This document shows, piece by piece, positions 35,125-43,461 of a DNA stretch of 64,000 nucleotides (position 1 is its first letter; each line of letters opens with the position of its first letter). The position numbers and the translations under genes are program-made. This stretch comes from CALRQJ02 sp943370285 (GTDB taxonomy: Bacteria; Bacteroidota; Bacteroidia; Chitinophagales; Chitinophagaceae), in assembly GCA_943370285.1 (NCBI GenBank), contig CALRQJ020000006.1:124001-188000 (forward strand). Reading direction: 5' to 3'. Under the pieces are notes generated by a model, which was given only the letters and a program-made list of their open reading frames with translations, was not told the DNA's origin and did no database searches.

Positions 35125-35198
35125 TCCTCCTTAGCTCAGTTGGTTAGAGCATCTGACTGTTAATCAGAGGGTCGCTGGTTCAAGTCCAGCAGGGGGAG
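35125..35198 (+). tRNA. tRNA-Asn (GTT)
   Basis: A full cloverleaf can be drawn. The acceptor stem is TCCTCCT / AGGGGGA (one G-T pair). The D arm is GCTC...GAGC. The anticodon stem is TCTGA / TCAGA around CTGTTAA, giving anticodon GTT. The T arm is GCTGG TTCAAGT CCAGC. The discriminator G is followed by CA, so the 3' CCA is not encoded. A terminator follows at once. Confidence 0.97.
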
Positions 35199-35200
35199 CA

Positions 35201-35228
35201 AAAAGCCATCAGCAATGATGGCTTTTTT
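35201..35228 (+). terminator. rho-independent terminator of tRNA-Asn
   Basis: AAAAGCCATCA (35201-35211) pairs with TGATGGCTTTT (35216-35226) over a GCAA tetraloop, followed by more T. Confidence 0.88.
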
Positions 35229-35265
35229 CATTTACAGCCTTGTTTAAGGGCTATCTGCCAGTCTG

Positions 35266-35273
35266 TATATTTG
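35266..35273 (+). promoter_or_regulatory. -7 box touching the next start codon
   Basis: TATATTTG is an exact TAnnTTTG that ends at the base before ATG 35274. Transcription would begin at or inside the first codons. Confidence 0.5.
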
Positions 35274-35750
35274 ATGATGAAAAAAATCAGCTTGCTTTTA
35301 CTGTGTATACTATTTTACTCGACTTCATTTGCACAACAACAAACCGAAAAGAAAGTAGCTGCTGTTGATACTGTGTTATTTAACCAAATAGCCCGACTCG
35401 ATAGTTTATTATTTGCTGCATATAATGCAAAGAACTTGGATTTAATGAAAACGTTTTTTACCAAAGACCTAGAATGGTATCAAGACAATGGCGGCCTTAT
35501 CAATTACGAAAAGGTGTTCATCAACTTTCAATCCATATTTAATCGAGACTACGACCTAACAAGAAGTCTGGTTAAAGAAAGTCTGGAGGTGCATCCCATT
35601 CAAGGTTATGGTGCTATAGAAGTAGGTAGCCATCAATTTAAGCATATTGAAAATGACAAATTAGAAGTGGGCACTTTCAAATTTTTAATGATTTGGAAGA
35701 ACGATAATGGTAACTGGAAAATTTCAAGAGTAATAAGTTATGATCATTAA
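35274..35750 (+). CDS. secreted NTF2-like (DUF4440-type) protein
   Basis: This 158-residue protein has a signal peptide (ISLLLLCILFYSTSFAQ) and an NTF2-like cone-fold domain: QIARLDSLLFAAYNAKNLDLM, FFTKDLEWYQDNGG, and VGTFKFLMIWKNDNGNWKIS at the end, as in DUF4440 proteins. Members range from ligand-binding proteins to enzymes; no catalytic residues are identifiable. Start is ATG 35274 or 35277, directly after a -7 box. A terminator follows at 35772. Confidence 0.8.
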   Translation: MMKKISLLLLCILFYSTSFAQQQTEKKVAAVDTVLFNQIARLDSLLFAAYNAKNLDLMKTFFTKDLEWYQDNGGLINYEKVFINFQSIFNRDYDLTRSLVKESLEVHPIQGYGAIEVGSHQFKHIENDKLEVGTFKFLMIWKNDNGNWKISRVISYDH

Positions 35751-35771
35751 CTAAAGCCTTCGATTGTATAT

Positions 35772-35807
35772 AAAAAAAACAGGTTCATTCAACACGAACC
35801 TGTTTTT
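35772..35807. terminator. bidirectional rho-independent terminator
   Basis: AAAAACAGGTTC (35775-35786) and GAACCTGTTTTT (35796-35807) form a 12-bp stem. An A-run precedes it and T follows, so it can end both the NTF2-like gene and the degraded minus-strand gene at 35827. Confidence 0.85.
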
Positions 35808-35826
35808 CATTGATGAAAAAATAGTT

Positions 35827-36022
35827 TTATTGTATGGTGAATGTGGCTTCATTAACAACTCTGTTTTTGCTGAAAGCACTATAAGTATTTGTAGTAATTT
35901 TTAATGAATTGCCGGTTAAGGTGTAAGTGTGTTTTTTGTCGGAAGGCTGCGTAATAAATGCCGCTTCCGGGAATGGTATCATAAGTTTTAATGGTCCATG
36001 CAGTGATCGAATAAACGCTACC
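35827..36022 (-). pseudogene. C-terminal remnant of a lipocalin-like secreted protein, frameshifted
   Basis: One minus-strand frame gives YSITAWTIKTYDTIPGSG (about 36015-35962). The next frame continues the same kind of sequence, KKHTYTLTGNSLKITTNTYS to VVNEATFTIQ, ending at the stop 35827. Together they read as the C-terminal half of a small beta-rich lipoprotein or lipocalin-like domain, with one frameshift near 35955. The N-terminal half is missing: homology stops about where the AraC fragment on the other strand begins. Confidence 0.5.
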
Positions 36023-36163
36023 AAAATGTTTGACAATGGTTGTGACCGTGTTAATGAAGCAATGTATGCTGTTGGTATTACCAGTTATTCTCACTTCAAC
36101 AAACTGTTTAAAAAAGTGAATGGTAAAACAGCATCAGACTACTTAAAAGAAAAAACAAGTTGA
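36022..36163 (+). pseudogene. C-terminal fragment of an AraC-type regulator
   Basis: The plus-strand frame ending at 36163 contains VNEAMYAVGITSYSHFNKLF and KKVNGKTASDYLKEK. This is the last helix-turn-helix of AraC/XylS regulators (consensus-like VGFxSxSYFxxxFKKxxGxTPSxY). The whole first HTH and any sensor domain are absent, and the upstream residues in the same frame are unrelated. It is a relic next to another truncated gene. Confidence 0.65.
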
Positions 36164-36183
36164 TGTATCTTATTCAACTTGTT
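36154..36183. terminator. bidirectional terminator at the island edge
   Basis: AACAAGTTGA (36154-36163) and TCAACTTGTT (36174-36183) form a 10-bp stem. On the minus strand the stem is followed by T5, so it is well placed to end the GH116 transcript. Confidence 0.75.
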
Positions 36184-36193
36184 CTCCTTTAAA

Positions 36194-38755
36194 TTATTGT
36201 ATTGTAAAACTGTGTTGCTGATTTTTGCCAAGATTCAACGCTTTTGTTTTGCTTGAACCTAAGCCGGCAATAACTAATTTAGATATGGCAATATTGCCAT
36301 GCTGTACTTTTACTGTGGCGGTTTTGCCTTTCACCAAACAAGTGCCCCAAGCATAGCCATTGCTCCAAAAATAAGTGCCTGGCTTAGCAGTGAATGTCAT
36401 GGTTTTTTCAGGAGCATTATAATTAAATTCACTCATTGCCAAAATAGCCGACCAACTAGCCATGGCTCTAGCATAATGATGGCCACATTCCGGCTCATCA
36501 AATGGATTGCGTTTTTCTCCATCAAATCTATTGCGAATACTGGTAATACATTTTAGAGCTGCTGCTGTTTGTCCTTCATATAACATGCCTACTGCTGCTG
36601 CATATTCAAAGCCTGTCATAGATTCGGAAAAATATGGAAAAGGAACTTTTAATCTTCCCTTTGGCCAACTTGCCATAAGCAATCCTCCCTCTTTTCCCAT
36701 CACAAAAGATCGATGATTGTTAAACAAATTTTCAAAGCGGTCTTTATAATTGTATTTCATTATTGTTTGAAGTGTCGTTTGGATATTCTCTTTTTTTGCT
36801 AAATATCCCAAACCACATACATGTGCCATGTATTGCCCTACCAATTGATCTACCAAACAACCACTGCCCAACTGAAACTTTGGTACTTTTACACTTGTAT
36901 CATTTAAGTTTAAAAACTGATATGTTTTAGGGTCCGTAATTTTATGTTCGTAATATTTTCCATTAAAAAGATGTTGATCAACCCATGCACTTCCTCCCTT
37001 ATAAATCTGCTCACATTTATCAGCAAATGCTTTATCGTTTACAACCGTAGCCATATTAGCACAAGCTTTTAAAGCACCGAAATACCAAAACTGCATTTGT
37101 GGGTTTGGACCAAAATAATTTACATCCATTGTGTTGTGCTGCCTGCCTTCTTGCACACCATCTTGATTGGCATCCCATCCTCCTTCTATCCATGCATACG
37201 ACATCGCTAATTTTATTTTTGGCCAATATTTGTGTAAAAATGCAGTGTCGCCAGAAAGCATCCAATCTCTGTAAAAACGCATAATGGTTCCCATTTGTCC
37301 ATCTGCTGCAGCTACATGGTTTCCTTTTTCATTTAATTCAAGCGGCAACATTACACGATTAAACATTTTACCGTTATCTCTTGTGCCGTAAGTAAATTCT
37401 ACATCTCTCATGGTTCTTGATAAATCGCCAAACAGATAAGAAGTTGCTGTTTCATAATTCCATACATGCGTACAACTACCATAGCAAGAGCCAAATTCGT
37501 CCATAACGCCTTCCCAACCCATTAAATGTCCTGAAGGAATACGAAAAACGGTTTGAGATCTTAAAGTTGAAAGATTGAACAATGCAGCTTCTTTTACGAC
37601 AGGCGGTAAACTTGCACTTAAAAAAGATTGGACAAAGTCTAATGTTTGCTGCTCATATGTTTGCATACTTTTTGATTCTCTTAGAATCACATCCCATGCA
37701 TTCGAATATTTTGAGGTATAATAATTACCGATCGCTTGTCCTTTATATCCCGGCGTACGAGAACCATTCCAATCCAGTCGATTTGGAAAGTGCCATGTTA
37801 TATAGAACGTAAATGTTTTTGTTGACTTTGCAGGAATCATTTTTTTTACTGCTAATGATGCCATTGGATTATTATCATATAATACCTGCTTATCTGTCAA
37901 AACGCCATCTGCACTAAAATCATCCCACAAGTCCAGTATGGCGTTTTCCCAATCATTAAGGCTGCTTGATCTACGGTAAGTGACTGTTTCATTTTCGGGA
38001 GTAGTTAAAGCGATGGTTCCCCATGCCTGGTCTTCTTTAGAAACGCTATCACTTGTCATATAAACACCTCTTACACCTTGCTCTTCTTTATATGTGTTAA
38101 TATTTTTCTTTGCACCAACAGGTATAAAATCACCTTTCCAATCACGGGTGTAGTTACTTCCATCTTGTCCAATAAAGTTTCGCATGTTACCACCAACGGC
38201 AACCTCAATTGGTGTATTCGTAAGATTGGTTACTTCATATTTTAAAACAGCAATAGGAATGCTACTAACATCAGTATTTGCAGGAACAAATGGATTGAAG
38301 CCTTTTATTTTAACCGATACAGGTAGTACGTCATCTTTTAAATTAACCTGACCAAATGGATATGCTGCATCAAATGAAGCAGAAGAAAATCTAGGTAAAC
38401 CATGATGATTAACTGAGCGACCTTCGTAATGTTGGTATTCACTTGCATGCAATGGACCCATCAACGCTTTAGTCATTGCAGCTTTACCTGCAGGCTTTAC
38501 ATAGATGGCGAAAAAGGGGGCATCATTTCCCGGTGTTACAGTACTGTATTTGATGCCTGGCTTATTCATAATTTGCCAGTCTCTCAATTCGCCACGACCG
38601 CCCAATGAAACTGTTCCGGTACCAATACCTCCAAGTGGTAAAGCAATATTCAATAAATGATTTTGATCGTAGTGTTTTAAAACCGGCCATGTTTTTTGTT
38701 GAGCATGGGTTATTGTACAAAATATCAAAAAGAAACAGAACACTACTTTTCTCAT
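36194..38755 (-). CDS. GH116 family glycosidase (glucosylceramidase/beta-glucosidase-like), secreted
   Basis: This 853-residue protein has a signal peptide (VVFCFFLIFCTITHAQ) and the two GH116 parts. The N-terminal beta domain begins IALPLGGIGTGTVSLGGRG. The C-terminal alpha/alpha barrel (about 380-790) carries MDEFGSCYGSCTHVWNYE and EGRQHNTMDVNYFGP; the HNTxD Asp is where the family has its acid/base residue. GH116 enzymes act on beta-glucosides or beta-xylosides, including glucosylceramide (GBA2). The bacterial secreted forms usually process plant oligosaccharides. It is the last gene of the minus-strand island, before the terminator at 36154. Confidence 0.9.
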   Translation of the reverse strand: MRKVVFCFFLIFCTITHAQQKTWPVLKHYDQNHLLNIALPLGGIGTGTVSLGGRGELRDWQIMNKPGIKYSTVTPGNDAPFFAIYVKPAGKAAMTKALMGPLHASEYQHYEGRSVNHHGLPRFSSASFDAAYPFGQVNLKDDVLPVSVKIKGFNPFVPANTDVSSIPIAVLKYEVTNLTNTPIEVAVGGNMRNFIGQDGSNYTRDWKGDFIPVGAKKNINTYKEEQGVRGVYMTSDSVSKEDQAWGTIALTTPENETVTYRRSSSLNDWENAILDLWDDFSADGVLTDKQVLYDNNPMASLAVKKMIPAKSTKTFTFYITWHFPNRLDWNGSRTPGYKGQAIGNYYTSKYSNAWDVILRESKSMQTYEQQTLDFVQSFLSASLPPVVKEAALFNLSTLRSQTVFRIPSGHLMGWEGVMDEFGSCYGSCTHVWNYETATSYLFGDLSRTMRDVEFTYGTRDNGKMFNRVMLPLELNEKGNHVAAADGQMGTIMRFYRDWMLSGDTAFLHKYWPKIKLAMSYAWIEGGWDANQDGVQEGRQHNTMDVNYFGPNPQMQFWYFGALKACANMATVVNDKAFADKCEQIYKGGSAWVDQHLFNGKYYEHKITDPKTYQFLNLNDTSVKVPKFQLGSGCLVDQLVGQYMAHVCGLGYLAKKENIQTTLQTIMKYNYKDRFENLFNNHRSFVMGKEGGLLMASWPKGRLKVPFPYFSESMTGFEYAAAVGMLYEGQTAAALKCITSIRNRFDGEKRNPFDEPECGHHYARAMASWSAILAMSEFNYNAPEKTMTFTAKPGTYFWSNGYAWGTCLVKGKTATVKVQHGNIAISKLVIAGLGSSKTKALNLGKNQQHSFTIQ

Positions 38756-38770
38756 AGCTTACTATTAATA

Positions 38771-39527
38771 TTACTTAATGACAGATATTTTATTTACACA
38801 TTGACCTGTAGCTGACTTTATGTTCAATATATAAACGCCGGGTTGCAGAAATGATGTAACCAACTCTATGTTATTTTGTAAACCATCATATGATTTTTGC
38901 ATAACAACACGTTGGTTTATATCTATTAACTGAATAAAAATACCATACGCTGGTTTTGAAAATCTGATTCTTACAGCTTCCCCTGTTTTCACAGGATCTG
39001 GATATTCTGTAAAAAAGTTGTTAGCACCATAACTTAGACTAACGATTTTTTTCGGGATTGTTTGCTACAACTTTTCCCTCTAGGGTAAATGCCACCTGCC
39101 AATTGATACTAAAGTTTTTGATGGTGATATTGTTACTGTTTTCAAAGATAAAGGGCAACATTTTACCATGAAAAATAAAATCAGAGCCATTTCCATCAAT
39201 TTCTAGTCCGTTTATACCAATAATTGGAAAAGCGGATCTTTTTAATCCGTTGTCATTATTGGTAATGGCACAATACCTGTCTGGAGCAAAAGTTGGGTAA
39301 AAATGATAGGATCCTTTAGGAAATTCCAATTTCTTAATGCCCTCTTTAGCACACTTTTTTATTGCATCAACAACTATAGGTGTGGCGTCACTGGCATTTA
39401 CAATACCGAGGTCTTTAAGGTTAAGACTTTGTTTGCTTGCTTTTTTAGTTTGGCTATTGGTCTGGGCTATACTGCTATTAGCATGTACGAATAATAACAG
39501 TAACAAAACGCAAAGTTGTTTCATCAT
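38771..39527 (-). pseudogene. collapsed GH110-like alpha-galactosidase gene with leftover T9SS tail
   Basis: The 5' part (39527-39039) encodes a signal peptide (LCVLLLLLFVHANSSIAQ) and the first turns of a parallel beta-helix enzyme: ASDATPIVVDAIKKCAKEG, LEFPKGSYHFYP, NGLEIDGNGSDFIFHG, NITIKNFSINWQ. This resembles the start of GH110 alpha-1,3-galactosidases. It stops after 162 residues, although the family needs about 600. In another frame, without a gap, comes YPDPVKTGEAVRIRFSKPAY, running to NKISVIK (ending at 38771), a type IX sorting domain. The frame changes at an A7 run near 39044. The central and catalytic parts are gone. Confidence 0.7.
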
Positions 39528-39652
39528 AATATGGCTTTAGCAATTATTGCACAAATTAGTTAGGCGTCGGGGAAGTGTACTTTACAATCGTAACATAATT
39601 TAATGCAGATGTAACATTCTAAGGTATTTAAAAGTCAATACATAGTAAGTGC

Positions 39653-39877
39653 TTGATAGTCAGTCGTTTAATTAAAAAGGAATTCGAGCTTTTATTTTCT
39701 GAGTTCAATGCTGATAATGCTGACTTTTGGTTAAGTCCAAAATCCAAAACACAGCAAAATATTTACCCAGCCGCTGTCCATTTCTGTGATTTTAGCAACG
39801 GTAGATTAAGACGCACCAGCAATTATTATGTGACCAAAGCCGCCAAAGCTTTGATAACGCAACTGGATTTATTGTAG
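39653..39877 (+). CDS. hypothetical 74-residue protein (possibly partial)
   Basis: An open frame beginning at TTG 39653 encodes a protein with FELLFSEFNADNADFWLSPK and a C-terminal SNYYVTKAAKALITQLDLL. The composition is protein-like but I recognise no family. There is no ATG near the 5' end, so it may be the tail of a decayed gene in the 39528-39901 region. It lies upstream of a small membrane protein gene on the same strand. Confidence 0.35.
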   Translation: MIVSRLIKKEFELLFSEFNADNADFWLSPKSKTQQNIYPAAVHFCDFSNGRLRRTSNYYVTKAAKALITQLDLL

Positions 39878-39901
39878 CTTTCACCAACTAATATTTACCC
39901 T

Positions 39902-40144
39902 ATGCTAAGACTGTATATAATTGGCTTATGCATTTTGATTGCTGCTATTTTGCTCAACGGTATTGCTGCCAAAATAGGGCTAATGAGTTGGTACGATTTC
40001 CTCACCCAATTATCAAATCAAGGTAAGTTGGTGTTTAGTCGTATCCGCTCAGTAGATTATTTTTGGCTCTTGATTGGTTACCCTTTCTTATTAGGAATTG
40101 CTGCTTATGCTGCTGATTTGCTGTATCGGTATTGTTGTAAATGA
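39902..40144 (+). CDS. conserved small membrane protein, two transmembrane helices
   Basis: This 80-residue protein has TM1 at about 4-26 (LYIIGLCILIAAILLNGIAA), the amphipathic stretch YDFLTQLSNQG, and TM2 at about 52-75 (DYFWLLIGYPFLLGIAAYAAD). Short proteins with the same layout and a YPFLLG-like motif occur across Bacteroidota. No function is known. A separate promoter at 40176-40204 precedes the next gene. Confidence 0.7.
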   Translation: MLRLYIIGLCILIAAILLNGIAAKIGLMSWYDFLTQLSNQGKLVFSRIRSVDYFWLLIGYPFLLGIAAYAADLLYRYCCK

Positions 40145-40175
40145 AATTAAATTTCCCTTAAAAAATATATCTTTA

Positions 40176-40204
40176 TTGTTTTTCAATAAATATTTATAGT
40201 TTTG
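40176..40204 (+). promoter_or_regulatory. promoter of the DUF2975/Xre pair
   Basis: TTG (40176-40178), an 18-base spacer, and TAGTTTTG (40197-40204) match the Bacteroidota promoter pattern. The ATG follows 22 bases later. Confidence 0.6.
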
Positions 40205-40226
40205 CTGTGAACGTAACATTAAAACA

Positions 40227-40778
40227 ATGCAAATCAAAATTAGTACACGGCAAATGCTAAAGCTGCTTCAGATTCTGTCCTGGATCATTTTTATTGGTTT
40301 ATGTATTGAAGCCGGCGGCCTGTTATTCAATACGGGTTATGCACTCTACAAGCCTATTGTAGCAAAATACTTTTGGAAAGGCGCCGATTTTTCTGCCCTA
40401 TATGCCTACGACAAAGGCTATTTTATGACTCAAACGGGTTTAATGAGTATTGTTACGGTGTTAAAGGCACTCATTTTTTACCTCATCATCAAACTGTTTT
40501 ACGAGAAAAAATTCAGTATGGCTAAGCCGTTTCATCCGTCTGTGACGGGCTTTGTTTTTAATATTGCCTACCTCTGTCTTGGTGCCGGCATTTTTTCTTA
40601 TTGGGGTGCTAACTACGCCGAATGGCTTGTTGAAAAAGGTGTGCCGATGCCCGATATTCATTTTATGGGTATTGGCGGTGCCGATGTTTGGCTATTTATG
40701 GCTGTAGTACTGATAGTGATAGGACAAGTATTTAAAAAAGGAACCGAATTACAAACCGAAAGCGAATTAACTGTATAA
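40227..40778 (+). CDS. DUF2975 membrane protein
   Basis: This 183-residue protein has four transmembrane helices (about 12-34, 65-95, 105-130, 145-170) and the DUF2975 pattern ending in MAVVLIVIGQVFKKGTEL. These proteins are nearly always encoded just upstream of a short YozG-like Xre regulator, as here (three bases between them). They may form a membrane-linked regulatory pair, but no mechanism is known. Confidence 0.87.
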   Translation: MQIKISTRQMLKLLQILSWIIFIGLCIEAGGLLFNTGYALYKPIVAKYFWKGADFSALYAYDKGYFMTQTGLMSIVTVLKALIFYLIIKLFYEKKFSMAKPFHPSVTGFVFNIAYLCLGAGIFSYWGANYAEWLVEKGVPMPDIHFMGIGGADVWLFMAVVLIVIGQVFKKGTELQTESELTV

Positions 40779-40781
40779 ACC

Positions 40782-40997
40782 ATGCCTATAATTGTAAACT
40801 TAGATGTTATGATGGCGAAGCGTAAAATGTCGCTTAATGAATTGTCAGATAAGGTTGGTTTAACCCTTTCTAATCTCTCCATCTTAAAAACTGGCAAAGC
40901 AAAAGCCATACGGTTTAGTACATTAGAAACCATTTGTAAAGTGCTGAAATGCCAGCCGGCAGATATTCTTGAATATGTGGAGGATGTAGAAAACTAA
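40782..40997 (+). CDS. YozG-like Xre family regulator
   Basis: This 71-residue single-domain helix-turn-helix protein has LDVMMAKRKMSLNELSDKVG, LSNLSILKTGKAKAIRFST and LETICKVLKCQPADILEY, the hallmark of YozG/YdhC-type Xre regulators. It is co-transcribed with the DUF2975 gene three bases upstream and probably controls it. Confidence 0.92.
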   Translation: MPIIVNLDVMMAKRKMSLNELSDKVGLTLSNLSILKTGKAKAIRFSTLETICKVLKCQPADILEYVEDVEN

Positions 40998-41092
40998 ATG
41001 GTAACTATCCGATAGCACATGTTCTGCTTCCGTTAGAATAGTAGGTTTATACAGTTTGAAACATGTAATCATACTACTAGCCCGAAGTGCCA

Positions 41093-43450
41093 TTAAGCTT
41101 GTATAGTTGTTTCAATCTTTATAGATGGAAAACTAGCGCTATTTTCAATCATCAATATTCTTTCTATTGCTAACCTAGCCATTAAATAACTTAGTGTTGA
41201 TTCTGCACCTTGATTAAGATTTACATTGTGTTCTTCTACGCCGTCATAACAACCACCTGTACAAGGATTATAAACAATTTGGTGCAAATGATTTTGGCCC
41301 AAAAACCAATTAAATGCTGTGATGGCTTTTTGCTTGTAATCTTCTTTTTTAAATAGGGTATAAAACTGCTCTAATGTCATTATGGTATAGGCAACATCTA
41401 TAGGCTGTTCGCCACCAATGGGGCTTTCGTTGGTGTTGCCTTTTAAGTGCCAACCTTTATTTGAAATCACTTTAATTTTTTCATCTACAAATATCTTGGA
41501 TAGTAAAAATTCAAAACTTTCTCTTGCAATGTTTTTGTACACTTCATTGTTGGTGCTGATGTAAGCACAAAGCATGGCTTCGGATAATAAGCTATTGCCA
41601 TAAGTTAAATAATCTTCAAACCAAAACCAATCTGTCGTCATTTCGTGTCGATACATTTGTACCATACGGTTGGCAAATATTTCTAACAACCAAATATTAG
41701 CTGCGCTGTTTTGATAATGCAAACCTTTTATGATAAATGCCATTGCTCTGGTAGAATGAATAGTTTCTGCATGAGGAAGGGCTTTTTGCAGTAGCGCTGC
41801 TGCTTCGTTTGTTACATGAAGCGGTAATATATTGATTAAAGAACAAGTATACCCCAAAGCCCAAATTGCTCTGCCGTTGCTATCTTCAAGGTTTTCGGCA
41901 AAGTTTTGTTGGGTAAATTCTTTTTGTTCATTTACATAATTTAAAAACATGCCGTTAGATTGCATGCAGTATTTTATAAACTGAAGATAGATTGTAATTA
42001 AGGTTAAATCTGCTTTGTTATTGAAGCTTTCGTAATGCTGGCATAGTGCAATCAAAGCCCTAGCATTATCGTCTAATGTATAACCTGAATGTATATCGGG
42101 GTTTGAAATTTTGGAAAACTGAATCATTGCAAATTCAGTTGTCATTTTATTTATATGATTAAAGTTAATAGCAGGTATGCTAAACTTTAATTGTACAGTA
42201 TTGGTTGTCAGTTTTTCAAAAAGCATGGCATGGGCTATTGCCGAATTTTGCCAAGCAGTCGATGCCATTTTATGAAAACTATTGGAAGAGATTTCGCTTC
42301 TTAATGTATCATTATTTAATAATGAAATAACTGCTTCTCCTAATTGTGTTGCGTTTTCAAAATCTATTATCATTCCATTATTGTCACTCAGTACCTCTTT
42401 AGCATGAGGAATAGGGGTAGAAATTACAGGGCAGCCACAACTTACTGCATACGAAAATGTGCCACTAACAGCTTGATTGGGATCTTTAGAAGTGAACAAA
42501 TAAATATCTGAAAGCTGTAGATAATTTAAGAGTATTGGCAGTTGCAAATATTCGTTTACAAATCTAACATGTTCCGAAATTTTCAGGTCAATCACTAAAT
42601 GTTCTAGTGCGTTTCTGTAGCGTTCACCCTCATGCTTAACCACGGTTGGATGGGTTTTTCCTAAAATTAGAAATACCACATTCGGGTGAGCCTTGACAAT
42701 TTCAGGTAAAGCTGTTAACGTGGTTTCAATACTCTTACTTGAACTTAATAAGCCAAAAGTGGATAATACTTTTTTGCCGGATAGTTGGAAATGTTCTTTT
42801 AGTTGTTTTCTTTCTAGTGGTGGTACTAAATGGGTGCCATGTGGAATTACAGTTATCTTAAACGCTGCAATATGATAATCATTTTTTAAAATGGTTGCGG
42901 CATCTTTTGTCATTACAATGATGGATGCAGCTATGCTTTCCATGTTTTGTACACTAACTTTCAATGCATCATTTGGTTTTGGTAATACCGTATGAAATAC
43001 AAATACAATAGGCTTTGTAATGCAATGCAAAAAAGAATCAAACTCAGCTTCTTTGTTTACATAAAAACCAAATTCATGTTGTATAACCACCAATTTAATG
43101 TTTGCATCTTTATTAACAATAAATGCTGTTTTTAGAAATGAATTTCGGCAGTCGGTGTTTAAAATATATTTAGGCGATTGCTTATAATGATGCTGTTCGT
43201 TATCTGATTCTAAAGCACAAATTGAACAAGTAAAACTGTTCTCGAACTGTCCTTGTAATGCATTGATTAAATCTTGCGAATAAGTTGCAATACCACACTC
43301 TCTAGGAGGGTAAGAAGTAATAAATAGTATTTCCGGTAACGGGTTATTTCTTTCTACTAAACCCCTATTGTCTACATACAGCCGCTCTTTATTTACGTCT
43401 TTCCCATTTAAATTGCTTACTGAATGATATATAATAATATCTGTTGACAT
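41093..43450 (-). CDS. GT4-type glycosyltransferase fused to an alpha/alpha-barrel domain
   Basis: This 785-residue protein has a GT-B transferase (residues about 35-415): ILFITSYPPRECGIATYSQD, QHEFGFYVN, and the nucleotide-sugar binding block SGTFSYAVSCGCPVISTPIP with KEVL. The second half (about 430-770) is a helical repeat barrel: SGYTLDDNARALIAL, NGRAIWALGY, WFWFEDYLTYGNSLLSEAML, GGEQPIDVAYTIMTLEQ, which resembles glycosidase-type alpha/alpha toroids. It has no signal peptide. It lies 11 bases after the GH130 gene and is probably co-transcribed. Such GT/GH130 pairs suggest cytoplasmic handling of beta-mannosides; the acceptor is not known. Confidence 0.85.
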   Translation of the reverse strand: MSTDIIIYHSVSNLNGKDVNKERLYVDNRGLVERNNPLPEILFITSYPPRECGIATYSQDLINALQGQFENSFTCSICALESDNEQHHYKQSPKYILNTDCRNSFLKTAFIVNKDANIKLVVIQHEFGFYVNKEAEFDSFLHCITKPIVFVFHTVLPKPNDALKVSVQNMESIAASIIVMTKDAATILKNDYHIAAFKITVIPHGTHLVPPLERKQLKEHFQLSGKKVLSTFGLLSSSKSIETTLTALPEIVKAHPNVVFLILGKTHPTVVKHEGERYRNALEHLVIDLKISEHVRFVNEYLQLPILLNYLQLSDIYLFTSKDPNQAVSGTFSYAVSCGCPVISTPIPHAKEVLSDNNGMIIDFENATQLGEAVISLLNNDTLRSEISSNSFHKMASTAWQNSAIAHAMLFEKLTTNTVQLKFSIPAINFNHINKMTTEFAMIQFSKISNPDIHSGYTLDDNARALIALCQHYESFNNKADLTLITIYLQFIKYCMQSNGMFLNYVNEQKEFTQQNFAENLEDSNGRAIWALGYTCSLINILPLHVTNEAAALLQKALPHAETIHSTRAMAFIIKGLHYQNSAANIWLLEIFANRMVQMYRHEMTTDWFWFEDYLTYGNSLLSEAMLCAYISTNNEVYKNIARESFEFLLSKIFVDEKIKVISNKGWHLKGNTNESPIGGEQPIDVAYTIMTLEQFYTLFKKEDYKQKAITAFNWFLGQNHLHQIVYNPCTGGCYDGVEEHNVNLNQGAESTLSYLMARLAIERILMIENSASFPSIKIETTIQA

Positions 43451-43461
43451 GATATTTTTCT

